Shown one piece after another: positions 52,851 to 63,990 of a DNA stretch of 64,000 bases; within the stretch, counting starts at the first letter, position 1, and the number at the start of each line of letters is the position of its first letter. The DNA is from Incurvaria masculella (taxonomy: Eukaryota; Arthropoda; Insecta; Lepidoptera; Incurvariidae), in the NCBI GenBank assembly GCA_946894095.1, contig OX335645.2, forward strand, positions 10,129,001-10,193,000, read 5' to 3'. The position numbers and the translations under genes are program-made. The notes below the pieces were generated by a model, which saw only the letters and a list, made by a program, of their open reading frames with translations, did no database searches and was not told the origin of the DNA.

Positions 52851-55800
52851 GATTGATAGTACATATTCACGTTTGTCAAAAGGCGAATAGTCATTGCCGG
52901 AAGATTATATCTTCTATCACAATTATTTGTCAATAATTTTAATAATAAACGTATGGACTTACTATATCGGATGAATAAGCAGAAGCGTAAATAAATCAAT
53001 CGAATAGCTATCCGGTTGTTTATCAGACTATTGAAAAATCAGCCCTAAGGCAGAAAATGAAATATATCTGAAAACCTTTTCGACTGACTAAGGGCCGAGT
53101 GTACGAAAGGACATTAAGGGCCTGGTACTAGCCAAATCGCAAAGTTAGACGAGGCACCCCAAGTAAACTAACTAAGTCTGACGATTATAAGTGTCATCCT
53201 TACAATATATGATTCCTTGTCTAGGAATCGAATGATTTTCGTTAATGTATGTTTCCTTTTTCTATACAAAATACATTGCGGAAACGGTGTCCATTTCCGA
53301 ACTATTTTGACTAAATGTAGAAATCTAAGAGCAAATGGAATTTTTTGTTTATGCATATATGCTGTTTTTGCTTATATCTAGAAATCGAATGACTTTCAGA
53401 TTTCTAATGAGAAAAATCAACTTTTTTTATTTTTATTATTATTTAAATAAATGATGGAATAAAAAAATATTAACAATCCATTATCAGTCTGGAGTTCTAT
53501 TTGGATTTGCTGAAGCGTTTCACTACATATTATTACATTTGTTAAAAAGTGCATTTGTATGGCGCGAGTAGTTGGCTAGTCCTAGCGCCTTAACGTAATC
53601 GTAACGTGTGATTGTACACGTCATTTTTATGGAAAGTATGGAATGTGGTTTACTAAAAGTGACGTGATTTGAAACTCACAAAGACGTCTCTTCTAGATTC
53701 TTCTTATTAGAGGAAAATCAAATGATCAAACGAACAAACAAACATTTAACGAGATAGACCATGCAACGTGCAACATGCTACCGTTGCGCTGTTTGTGTGC
53801 GCTGATTGCAAAATTTCGTTCTTGTTTGCATGGAAATTTAATTTAACATTCAAAATGTATTTGAGCTGACTGCAACGTATATAGCATAGCTATTGGCCGT
53901 ATGGGCCGAATATATGGGATTACGATGCGATGGGTTTCATTTAAAATTCGCGTTGACTCGTAAATTTTAGTTAAAACTAATTTGATAAAGTAGTTACGCT
54001 CGGTATAATTCGTTTCGTTTTTTTATTTGCTGGTGACCAACTCTCTCTCTTGATGATGTGTAAACTTATACAAGTAAATTTATGTCACAAACTGACAGAG
54101 CCGCTGATTCGATTTAATCATTGAAGAAGAACCCGCAAAGAAACTTCACTGGTATAAAAAAACATTCTATGTTTATAAAATAAACCCTTAAGACCTGCAA
54201 ACCCTTAAGACCACCAAACAGCCAAGGAACAAATAAAAACGGCAACTAAAAATATATGAATAGAACGAAAAAACTATAAACTAAACAACAAAACAATTAA
54301 AAAACTAAAATATAAATAGAACATGTTTTAGAACTAAGAACAAAGTTAGTATGCCATATAAGTGTTATAATTGTATATAGTATTTTTTATTACAGTATAA
54401 TTACCATAGATATAATCTGTGATAATTACATACATACACATATTATAATTATCTACAATTCAAATAGGTAGTGGAGCCAGCGTTTTCGGGACTGTCGCCG
54501 AGTTAACCGGTCTGGAGGAAATATTTTATTTGGTTCAATTGAAAGTTTATTTCTTTTGGGTTCACGAAGTTTAGTATTAATGTTTGTATATGAGTACCTA
54601 TAAGTGAATTAAACGAATACAATAATTTAAGAAAAAAAAGTATTATCAGTTTTCTTGTGGAATAGGTATACTATACGTAAAGAGTATCATTAAATAAATT
54701 GCGATGTCAAATTAGTTATCGATTCTAATTGGATATTTGAGTACATCATATTTCACGGTATCTTATTCCAATTAGAATTTTGTCAATGCTACCTTGTAAC
54801 CTGTAGAATATGAATTATATGATTAAAAACCGTTTTAAACCAACTATTAAGATAAAACCTGAAAAAGGGGAAGACAAGAATTTGGCTTCGACAACACACT
54901 TGACGCGTCCGCCATCTCAGCGCCACATACCTGCACCGGCGACTCTACGACGCGAGATGTGACGACAAAATAACCGACCACTAGCAGGCAATAAAGTATA
55001 TTTTTAGCAGTTCATCGCACTTATCGAACGCCAGCTTTCGCGTGCCGATGCCTTGTCAATAATCGTTAATAGATGTCGCAGAAGACGGCGCGCACTATCT
55101 TTAGACCTGAGGCCTGAGACTGAAGTATTTTAGCTGTTGGAAGCAGTGCTTTATCGCAGTATTGTTTTTTTGTAGTGACAATCGGACGTCCCTTTTCCGT
55201 AGTTATATTATATCCATCTAATTAACAATTCGCTACTTTCGAGTACTAAATGACTTATATTTGACATCGTATTCAGTGATTCTAGAAAGATCAGCGGGGT
55301 TTTTGGGGTTTCAAGCGGAAACCGAAAGGGCATGTTTCTTTGACGTTCGTCGAATTAGCAACGCGGCTTTCGATACGATGCGGGGCGGTCGATATATCGA
55401 CACAGACATTTGTACAGCTGAAAACTTTATATGTTGTAGCCAAAGCCCGCTTGGTCAATCCTAGGCTTGATTAGTCAAAGCTCAGCTTTGATCAGACTTG
55501 GTCTAAGTGCAAAACTAGTAAACGGCTGCTAGTGATTTTAATCGTGTGTTTTAACTAAATTCTATGAGTAACTAAGCCGCCCAGTCAGATCTGTGCTAAA
55601 ATAATTCATATTGGCGAAATTGGTAGACGAAATACGTGCGAATATTATGTTTTGCTGGTTGCGTTTGAATAGTTAAAGTTTGGTTCAACATGGATTAAAG
55701 CACAACAGTAATAGCCCGAAATAGAGTTCAGTTGTTGACTTTAACCAATGCGCCTGGTCAATGCTAGGCGTTAACTAGTAAAATTTACGTTTGGCCAAGC

Positions 55801-56551
55801 TTTTTACTTTTGCCACAACTAAGTTACTTGTTGCACTTACGCTTAGTTTTAAAGTCATTCAAAGACTTAGAAGTTGCAAAGAAGTTGGGACATAATACTA
55901 TTTTGATGTACCTACTAGGCCTAGTAACCACAGCGTTCTTAGAAAGAAGCAAAACACTAGGTTATACGTTAGCGAGTTTCTTACGGCGACGGTGGACGTC
56001 ACCCAGCCTTGTCCGGGCAGGCAGATGTTTACGAGCTCGTATATTGATTCGCGAGTGCTGCGCCATCTTGTCCGCTTTTAATGCTCTAATTAAAGTTTTT
56101 CTTGAGCCGTTAAATAACTGACAACTTTATTAAATTTCGCCGTATCACAGTTTATAGGACTAGAACCCGTGAGCAAGTATATCTTTTTATTGCGCCTGCG
56201 TGCACTTCCATAAATGATCTAGTGTCGTTAACCAAACATAGAGCTCTCTTCGTTTTATTTTCGTTTGTTTCAAAGAGTTCTTGTGTGTTTTACAACATTC
56301 TACTACCACTACTACTGCTGGATCAACCATATCATGAAACTTACATATATTCTGTTCGTGAATTGCATTCCAATACATTTCGAAAAGCCCGCATATAGTT
56401 ACCATGTATTCATTTTAACAAGGTCTTATATTTTCTTTCTACAATTTAACGGTTACATTATGGTCAAATCTTTTTAAGAAACTGCCGTCATTCGTGTCGA
56501 GCGATAAAACAATCCGAAAGCTACGATGGAGACGGAACCCGATAATCTCCG
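52851..56551. other. Non-coding, about 3.7 kb
   Basis: No gene recognised. A small inverted repeat (GATTCTAATTGGA ... TTCCAATTAGAAT) lies at about 54,721-54,777. Frames at 55,261-55,464 and 55,810-56,121 have no motif. Confidence 0.4.
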
Positions 56552-56920
56552 TTAAGGATGTTCCGACCCATACAATGTTTTTTTTACACAGAACGCAATA
56601 AGTATTGCACTTTAAGGCACGAATTCGTCAAAAATATTAAATATAGCCATAGTAGTTGCAGTGAAAACATATTCACAATTTCAGTTTTAATGGTTTCGTT
56701 GTAATTGCCGATTTGAAGTTTTACACCGTTAGATGGCGCTGTTAAATAAAAATCGTATTTAAATAAATTGTAACAAAACCAATAATCCTGAAATTGTGAA
56801 ATTGTTTTCCCTGCAAGTAATATGACTATATTAAACTTTTATTATTAATTCGTGGCTTAAATTGCAATACTTTTTGCGTTATGTGTGCAAACAACTTTAT
56901 ATGGGTCGGAACAGCCTTAA
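56552..56920. mobile_element. Long-TIR element bounded by TTAA
   Basis: TTAAGGATGTTCCGACCCAT at the left pairs with the complement of the right end, TTAAGGCTGTTCCGACCCAT. The match continues over about 150 bp on each arm (GTATTGCA, TTCACAATTTCAG). TTAA at both ends is the target preferred by piggyBac-type elements. 369 bp, no gene. Confidence 0.8.
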
Positions 56921-57182
56921 TATCGACCTTCCTTCGCTCTTGCTATTGAGGGGTTTTCAGGGCCAAAAATTCAGTTGATATCAAAAGAAAGTGGGCCGTA
57001 AGCATCGAAAAATTACGCTACCATTACGAAATTACGAAAATCACTTTTCCAATTTACTTGATATTTGGTATCTATTATCAAGCTATAAATATCTGTGTTA
57101 ACGATCTGGCTGTGCTGCATTATAAAATTTCACACTATGAATTTACTTTGTTGTTTTTTCGGCAGTCATTTATTCTGCATGA
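56921..57182. other. Non-coding gap
   Basis: Nothing recognised. Confidence 0.4.
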
Positions 57183-57216
57183 CCAAACTGTTGTAGGGTA
57201 ACATACAACAGTTTGG
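57183..57216. repeat. Perfect 13-bp hairpin
   Basis: CCAAACTGTTGTA pairs exactly with TACAACAGTTTGG around an 8-nt loop. Confidence 0.85.
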
Positions 57217-57937
57217 TGGAAATTTAAATGTTTACTGCTACCTACATCCTTTTTAAGTTTAAATATATCCAACCCACAATTTGGGCATCTTGTCCAAACT
57301 AACTCACCCGGTTTTTCTGAATGAACGCATTTCTAATGCATTCATATACCTTTTAAATTTTTCTCGTTTCCGTAAACGAATGTGGAAAACAATATATGGT
57401 TTTGAATCGCCAGTATTGAAGCTATGGTTCAGGTCACGGATCGTCCGTGGGTTCGGGAATACCTATCTCAGCGCAAGATCTGCTCTGCTTTTATTTGTTT
57501 TCCTTGCAACGCAGTCACGAACTGAGTGGATGAAAAGTGGCGCCAAGTGCGATTAGCAAGCGCAAATTGTCAGTCGACTTGGAGCTCCTATCAGTTGTAA
57601 ACGAATGTGCCAAGCACCGAACAATGTGCTCCATTTTTGTGGTTTATAAACATCAGGAAATATAACAAATTAAATGCCCAATTCAAATAAAATAGGCGCG
57701 CTTTTTATTCCATTATTTAATAGAGTGATCGAGTGCTAATAGTTTATTGACAGTCTTCAAAAAAAGGAGGTTCTCAATTCGACTGTTTGATTGTTTGAAT
57801 GTTTGTAACGCGATTACTCTGCTAATTAAAAATCGATTTTTATGATTATTTTTTATTTGGTAGGCCATACTTTAGATACATAGAAATTGACAAAACACTA
57901 TTTTTTATCATTCTGATCAAAAGGCTTACTACATTTT
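57217..57937. other. Non-coding sequence
   Basis: A frame at 57,281-57,556 has no recognised motif; nothing else is seen. Confidence 0.4.
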
Positions 57938-58200
57938 TAGGGTTCCGTGCCCAAAGGGTGCCAACGGAACCCTATTACTAAGGCTCCGCTATCCGTCCGT
58001 CTGTCACAGGGCTGTATCTCTCATGAACCATAATAGGTAGGCAGCTGAATTTTACATAGTGTGTATTTATTTGGCCGCTATAACAGGTAAAAAGGTATAA
58101 TAGGTAAAAAGTACAAAAAAACGTGATTTATCGTGTTAAATCTTGTACGATGGTACGGAACCCGTCATGTGCGAGTCCGACTTGCACTTGGCCGGTTTTA
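57938..58200 (+). repeat. Dispersed repeat family C, complete copy
   Basis: TAGGGTTCCGTGCC start, GGTGCCAACGGAACCCTA, CCGTCCGTC, CACAGGGCTGTATCTC, GCCGCTATAACAG, and the GCGAGTCCGACTTGCACTTG then GCCGGTTTT end. Same orientation as 43,342 but about 50 bp shorter. Confidence 0.75.
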
Positions 58201-59162
58201 AACTTTTGTTTATTTCTACTTCATACATTTTTTTTTGTTTTTTATATATTTCACGGTTGTCATAACGGGCCATGATTTTTAAAGTACGCTGTAGGTATGT
58301 ATTTCAAAAATAGTTGCTACATAGCCCATGAGAAAAAACTTGTAGACAGGTCAACGAATGCCCTGCCAGCATGAAAACATCGAACGTAATGTTTGCACGT
58401 ACTTCGCAGGTAGTGTGGATGCTGCTTCCAAATGCTACCTAGAAATTCTAGAATGTGGTGCGATTTATGTGTTAATACTGGACTGAGTCTCGACACACTA
58501 TCGGCCAGAAAGTGAGCAGATCAGCTCAGGGGGCGTGCAGGCGACGCGACTCAAGTCTTCGCGTCGGGAATGCTTCATCGCGATAGCTTTAAATTATAAG
58601 AACACCTTGTTAACATTAGTTTATACTCGAATAATATATGCGACAACTACATATAGTGGATGAATGACTCGGTCTTTGTGGCTCGTGTCCAGTATGCGAC
58701 GAAGAGCTGTCATAGGGCACCCGCAACTTTATCAAAAGTGGTTGACCAAAACGCAGAATACTGTTGCTTGACTATTTCAGGATGTCGGCTTATGGTTTAC
58801 TAAAGTATATTTGGTCCAATCAACGTGTGACCAAACATGTTACTTTTTGTAAAACTTTTGAAGTCAACTAAGCTTTTATCAATGTTTCCACAAAAAGTGG
58901 CGTCTTTAGTCATATGTTGGCGTAATCTAAACGTTGATGTCCCTATATGTAACTGGGTCTTGAAGTCAGGGATCTTGAGTTCATCTAGAGATAATCGAAA
59001 AGACAGTTTTTCTTCGTCAAAGATGTCATTTCATATCATGTCACATTCATCATCATCGTCATGCGTTACCAGAGCTTAATTGCTCTGTAGCTCAGTATGA
59101 ACATGTATGGTGGGTTACCCCGTCTTCTAATCTATTCATATAAACTTTTTTTATTTTTTATG
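58201..59162. other. Non-coding sequence
   Basis: No gene; a frame at 58,837-59,079 lacks any motif. Confidence 0.4.
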
Positions 59163-59375
59163 TTAAGCGCGGTATAAGGCGTACGCCAGGACCCATTAAA
59201 GTGCCTCTTCACACCACGTTTGAAAGGCCCTAGGTCGTACTTTGGGGGAAATACCTCGACAGGGAGTTGATTCCATTGTTAATGAACCCTATAGATGAAG
59301 GATCTAGTGGATCTGTGGATCGTTCTTATTTTTTGAGTGTCAACCGACAATAACGTGCATTCTCTGACTGTTTAT
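59163..59375 (+). repeat. Dispersed repeat family B copy
   Basis: CGTACTTTGGGGGAAATACC, CGACAGGGAGTTGATTCC, ATGAAGGATCTAGTGGATC and ACGTGCATTC match the 37.2-kb copy and the complement of the 10.6-kb copy. Confidence 0.6.
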
Positions 59376-59602
59376 AATTCAATATAATCATGGTTGTCTG
59401 AGTGTTATTATTTAAAGACGAATACATTTTGACGTTCCCATAAAGAGAACCGCTCTTGACTCAAAAGCAAGTGGGGAACGTAGAATAAATTGTCAGTATT
59501 CGTAATTCGTAAACATAATGAAAAACACATTTTATTATAAGCGTCGTATCTTACATAACATGTTTTTGGATAGTTAGAATTAGATTAGAAACTTTATAGT
59601 AG
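59376..59602. other. Non-coding gap
   Basis: Nothing recognised. Confidence 0.4.
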
Positions 59603-59661
59603 TCGTTCTGCATGGAGGTAAAGAATTTAACTTGTCACTTCCTCACCTCCATGTCGTTCTG
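59603..59661. mobile_element. 43-bp micro-TIR element with 8-bp duplication
   Basis: CATGGAGGT (59,611) and its complement ACCTCCATG (59,645-59,653) bound a 43-bp unit flanked by perfect TCGTTCTG repeats (59,603-59,610 and 59,654-59,661). Eight-bp duplications are typical of hAT elements. Confidence 0.6.
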
Positions 59662-60208
59662 TCATAATTTTACTAACTTCACAGGACGCTATTTTAGTGC
59701 AACGAACATTTGATGTTGCGCGTCCCGCATTCGTTAGGGTACTAACTACAGTTAAATGTTTTTAAACTAAATCGTGGCTATACGTTGCCGCCATACGAAT
59801 GACTTTCGTTCGCTACTCCGGTCATTTCATGCTCGCTGACGGAGATGGACGATCTTCTTGTTGGTAGGCAAGTGACTTAGGAACAATTTGAAATGAAATG
59901 AAATGAAAAAATACTTTATTTGCAGCCATACGGTACAAAAAGGCGGAAATTAATGCCATAAGGCATTCTCTACCATTCAACCTTAGAGATGTAGGAGAGG
60001 TGCAGTGAGGCGGGCAAAAAAAATGAACGTAAAACAAAATGAATTAACGAAAATATTAACTAACCTAAAAATAAGGATTTATATATTAAAATAAATTACA
60101 TACAAATATGTACATGCACTTAAAAATATTAATAGATATAAGATACAAATACACAAATATTATTTTAGAACATATGAACAGATTTACACATTAAAAAAAA
60201 TAAACTTA

Positions 60209-60232
60209 TATATATATATATATATATATACA
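60209..60232. repeat. (TA)n microsatellite
   Basis: About twelve TA units within the LINE 3' UTR. Confidence 0.9.
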
Positions 60233-60306
60233 TAAATAGATATATTTGATAAATAGTGTGAAAAAAAAATACTCTTAATTTTTTAGAACAATGTGACAAG
60301 AAACAA

Positions 60307-61320
60307 TCAGGAAGTAAGGAAATGACATTTAAGACGCTCTTTAAATATATTAATTGACTGAGATGTGCGTACATCAAGTGGAAGCTGGTTCCACATACGC
60401 GCAGCGCTGACAGCGAAAGAATCCGTGTAGAATGAAGAACTATGTCCCGGAATAGCAAGAAGCAAATTATTTGAGGATCTGAGAGGTAGGCCATGAGAAC
60501 AGAGGAGTTCTATCCTATCAGTAAGATATTTAGGAGCAGCTGGATTATTCAATAAACCAAAGAGAAGGGAAAGAACATGGGTATTTCTGCGTTTACGAAT
60601 GTCAAGCCAATTAAGTGAGGCGCGAAAATTAGAAATATGATCAAACTTACGCAACCCATATATATATCTTATGCAAATGTTTAGAAGTCGGTCAAGTTTG
60701 TTAAGTAGGTATTCATCTAAATCTGGATAGCAGATATCAGCATAATCAAGTATGGGAAGCAACAAAGAGTTTACGAGCGTAATTTTAGTGTTGATAGGAA
60801 TAAAGTTTTGCAAACGCTTGAGAGAGTGCATGCTACCGAAAACCTTGCGACTAACTTCACTGACTTGTTTACTCCATGATAGAGTTTCATCAATCCAGAG
60901 TCCCAGGTTTTTGACATGTTTGCTGTAAGGGACAGCAATCCCGTCAAAAACAATGGGAGGCAGACTTTGATGATCCAACTTAGCCAACATCATGTGAGAG
61001 CCTATTATGATAGCCTGTGTTTTTGATGGATTGACTAATAGTCCAAACCGACTAGCCCAATCGAGAGCAGTATCTAAGTCAATGTTCATGAGAGAGATAG
61101 CAGATATTACATCATCAAGTCGAAAGTGCCTATACAACTGCAAGTCATCGGCGTACAAATGGAAGCGGGAAAGAAAGAGTCCAACAATGGAGTTAATAAA
61201 GACTGAGAATAAAAGAGGAGAAAGCACACCGCCTTGAGGCACACCAGCAGTGATGTCACACCAAAGTGAAGTGACATTTTCCACCCGGACACACTGCCGA
61301 CGACCCCGAAGGTAAGAAGA
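60307..61320 (-). pseudogene. LINE ORF2, second half (RT palm to C-terminus)
   Basis: Contains GVPQGGVLSPLLFSVFIN, then HLYADDLQLY with the catalytic YADD, GLLVNPSKTQAIIIGS and NLGLWIDETLSW (RT motifs B to E), then about 200 residues of C-terminal region ending AARMWNQLPLDVRTSQSINI and a stop. The frame is open upstream of the first ATG to about 61,330 (reading GLDWFSSYLRGRRQCVRVEN), so it continues the neighbouring frame after a one-base shift. All catalytic residues are intact in this part. Without its N-terminal half it cannot act alone. Confidence 0.9.
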
Positions 61321-61327
61321 AAACCAA

Positions 61328-62195
61328 TCAAGTCCTGACTGAAATATTCAGAGAATGCAAGGTAGCAATGAGGATATCAGCATCAACTGAATTAAAGGCA
61401 CTACTGAAATCTAGCAGAACCAGAAGAGTCAGCTGACGATCATCCATGGCAAAGCGAATATCATCTGTGATTTTGACAAGGGCTGTGGTTGTACTATGAC
61501 ATGGACGAAAGCCAGATTGGTATGGGCTTAAAAGATCATTAAGTGTTAAAAATTGTGTGAGTTGAGTGTGAGCAGCACGCTCCAGGACCTTGGAGAGAAA
61601 TGGGAGAATAGATATGGGGCGGTAGTCTTTGAACTCAACAGGTGAGTAAATTTTGGGGAGGGGAATGACATATGCTTGTTTCCAGGAAGCAGGAAAATTA
61701 CCTGACGATAGAGAAAAATTAACTATGTGTGAGATTATAGGTAGAATATTATCCAATAGTGGGACAAGTAGTTGACGACTCATACCATCAGGACCTACAG
61801 CTTTGCTTTTTAAAGAAAGTATGATCTTTTTAATTTCACAGTCAGAAACTTGGGTGAAAACGAAAGGATCTGTATCAACAAGCCGAGAAGAATGTAGTTG
61901 CCGTAATGTATTGGATTTTAATACGGGGTCTATTGAAACAGGAGATGATGAGAAGTGTTGGTTCACCCCATCAAGGTCAATCGAGTGATTTGCCGCAGAT
62001 GAAGACTTACCAACACCTAATGTGCGTAAAAATTTCCACATGTCTTTAGGAGAGCAGTCACTAATGGAGTTGTTAATGTGGCGGCGTTTAGCATTTCTAC
62101 ACATCTGTGTACACCGATTCCTTGCAGATTTATACAAAGCCCATTTGAATATTTTGAAGGATTCTTGTTCAAATAAAATAAGGGATGTTTAAAAT
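61328..62195 (-). pseudogene. LINE ORF2, first half (RT fingers and palm)
   Basis: Contains LSLKSKAVGPDGMSRQLLVP, FKDYRPISILPFLSKVLER, LSPYQSGFRPCHSTTTAL and LLVLLDFSSAFNSVD (the first catalytic aspartate of RT). It ends at a premature TGA at about 61,330 caused by a frameshift, after which the protein continues in another frame. Open sequence runs upstream to about 62,190 (EQESFKIFKWALYKSARN), where the element is truncated. The endonuclease domain is absent. Confidence 0.9.
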
Positions 62196-62467
62196 AGATA
62201 TTGTTTACAATGTGCACGTCGCTGATAAATATCCGCAAGCGCATGTGGTGGCATATGCGAGAGATCGAACCGCCGCCACCGGAAGACGTAAATCACAGTT
62301 ATGAACGCGAACGGCGCGAGTTTCACAAACATTGTTCTCCGCTGGGTGGAGAGCCACCCCTATTATTTATATTTATCAATCCATCTACACATTTATTTAT
62401 AGCTTTAAAATAGTAAAGCGCATGGGGAGGATTGACACTGAAGCCATATTGTGCTACCGAGCAGTTT
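62196..62467. other. Non-coding gap
   Basis: Nothing recognised between the LINE 5' end and the next SINE. Confidence 0.4.
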
Positions 62468-62825
62468 AGGAGAGGTACAACTGCGTTCCTATCTAAGGTG
62501 AATTATTAAACCTCTGAGTGCGGTTAGATTCTGGATGGGTGACCATTTTCAACTGTTGAGCCTGGTCATGGTTCGGATTCCACGTAAAACTGTAGGTTCA
62601 CTTCTTTAAATACTCGGTGGTGGTAGGTTTAATCCCGCCCAGGTTGGAACCTACGCATTTAATGAACAATGAAAATTGTTCCGTGATTTCTATCTAGTTC
62701 AATGAAGCCGAGCAATAAAAGGAAGGTTCTGGCATGGCACCTAGTTCCCATGTGGTGTGTTAGGCTAATATCTGACGGTCAGTTTGGTATTAGCCATCCA
62801 TGTCCAGTGACATAACAAAAAAAAA
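62468..62825 (+). mobile_element. 5S-headed SINE, near full length
   Basis: The head (about 62,494-62,548) reads AAGGTGAATTATTAAACCTC, then GTGCGGTTAGATTCTGGATG then GGTGACC, a diverged 5S rRNA promoter region. The body follows: GGTCATGGTTCGGATTCCAC, GTAAAACTGTAGGTTC, GGTTCTGGCATGGCACC, GTGGTGTGTTAGGCTAATAT. It ends ATCCATGTCCAGTGACATAA and an A-run. Confidence 0.8.
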
Positions 62826-63250
62826 CTTTGAACTCAGCGGTTTCTTGCAACAATGCCATTATTAATTATTCTTTGGCATTGCCTTCATACCATGCCATGA
62901 TACCAAGGCACAGCAGCGATGACGCCAGTGAGGTAACAATGCAGTTGTTTATCGACAACTTTGAATATTTAGGGATTTACTGAAAAGTCACAACCTGAAA
63001 AAGCCTTTGGTCCGTAAGTTATGTTCCAGTTGACTTTATATTTGATATCTTATATTAGGCAAGGAATATCTGTGGCTGCACTTTTTAAACGGTTTTATTT
63101 AGCTCACCCCGTTTGTTTTATTTATTATTTTTCTTGGGTCAAATTTAGTAATTCAAATTTCACCCTCTTCCTGTCAACCGATTAATCTGAAATTTTGTAT
63201 ACACTTTGGATTTTGGTGACAATACAATTATGTTTATTCATTATCATTAT
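62826..63250. other. Lead-in to the tandem array
   Basis: Contains CTGTCAACCGATTAATCTGA and TTTTGGTGACAATACAATTA just before the array; this looks like part of the same larger repeat. No gene. Confidence 0.4.
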
Positions 63251-63780
63251 AAATTCAAGATGGCCGCCGCTACAAAATGGCGGATAATTTATGTTTTATT
63301 AATCCCATCAATATGGGTATCAAATGAAAGGGCTCAACAAGCAGAATACAATATACTATAAAAAAAATTGAAATTCAAGATGGCGGCCGCTACAAAATGG
63401 CGGATAACGTAGGTTTTATCAATCCCATCAACATGGGTATCAAATGAAAGGGCTCAACAAGCAGAATACAATATACTATATAAAATTAAAATCCAAGATG
63501 GCGGCCTCTACAAAATGGCGGATAACTTAGGTTTTATCAATCCCATCAACATGGGTATCAAATGAAAGGTCTCAACAAGTAGAATACAATTTACTATGCA
63601 AAATTGAAATCTAAGATGGCCGCCGCTACCAAATGGCTGATAACAATTTTTTATCAATCCCACCAATATGGGTATCAAATAAAAGGGCTTGACAAGAAGA
63701 ATACAGTGCACTATACAACCTCAATATTTAAGATGGGCGCAGCCACTAAATGGCGTATAATAATAAGATTTAAATTTAGA
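63251..63780 (+). repeat. Tandem array, five units of about 118 bp
   Basis: Units start near 63,251, 63,371, 63,489, 63,607 and 63,724. Each begins with AAGATGGC(G/C)GCC-like sequence and ACAAAATGGCGGATAA, then ATCCCATCAA(C/T)ATGGGTATC, AAATGAAAGGGCTCAACAAG and AGAATACAA. Later units are more diverged. No open frame spans the array; it is a minisatellite, probably internal to a larger mobile element. Confidence 0.92.
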
Positions 63781-63823
63781 AATTGAATCTGTAATTTAGG
63801 TATCTGATTAATCCAGCCTGAAT

Positions 63824-63990
63824 CCACCACCCAAGTCAAGATTTTGTATCGTGTTGAGGACTGTGTGGCGTTAGGGTGGCTAAAAATGATACGTCGTTAG
63901 CGGTACACCACCCAAGTTAAGGTGAAAGGTTAAAACGCGCCGAGAACTGTATGGCATTAGGGTGGATAAAAATGATATGTCGTTAGCGTT
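63824..63990 (+). repeat. Tandem repeat, two units of about 81 bp
   Basis: CCACCCAAGT(C/T)AAG ... GAACTGT(G/A)TGGC(G/A)TTAGGGTGG ... AAAAATGATA(C/T)GTCGTTAGCG occurs twice. The window ends inside or just after the second unit, so the array may continue. Confidence 0.85.

Larger units (their letters stand above)
59890..62195 (-). mobile_element. 5'-truncated CR1/Jockey-like LINE
   Basis: About 2.3 kb, minus strand. The 3' end at 59,890 carries (CATTT)n, a short tail typical of these LINEs, and the 3' UTR has a (TA)n run at about 60,209-60,232. The RT and C-terminal region are present; the endonuclease and ORF1 are missing because of 5' truncation near 62,195. One frameshift breaks the RT near 61,340. 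No convincing target duplication was found. Confidence 0.88.

Noticed and set aside
59881..62210. A target-site duplication for the 60-62 kb LINE
   Set aside because: GAACAATTT at the 3' side has no convincing match at the 5' side (only ACAAT near 62,207).
63251..63780. A CRISPR-like array
   Set aside because: Units are 118 bp and repeated along their whole length with no unique spacers; the genome is eukaryotic. It is a minisatellite.
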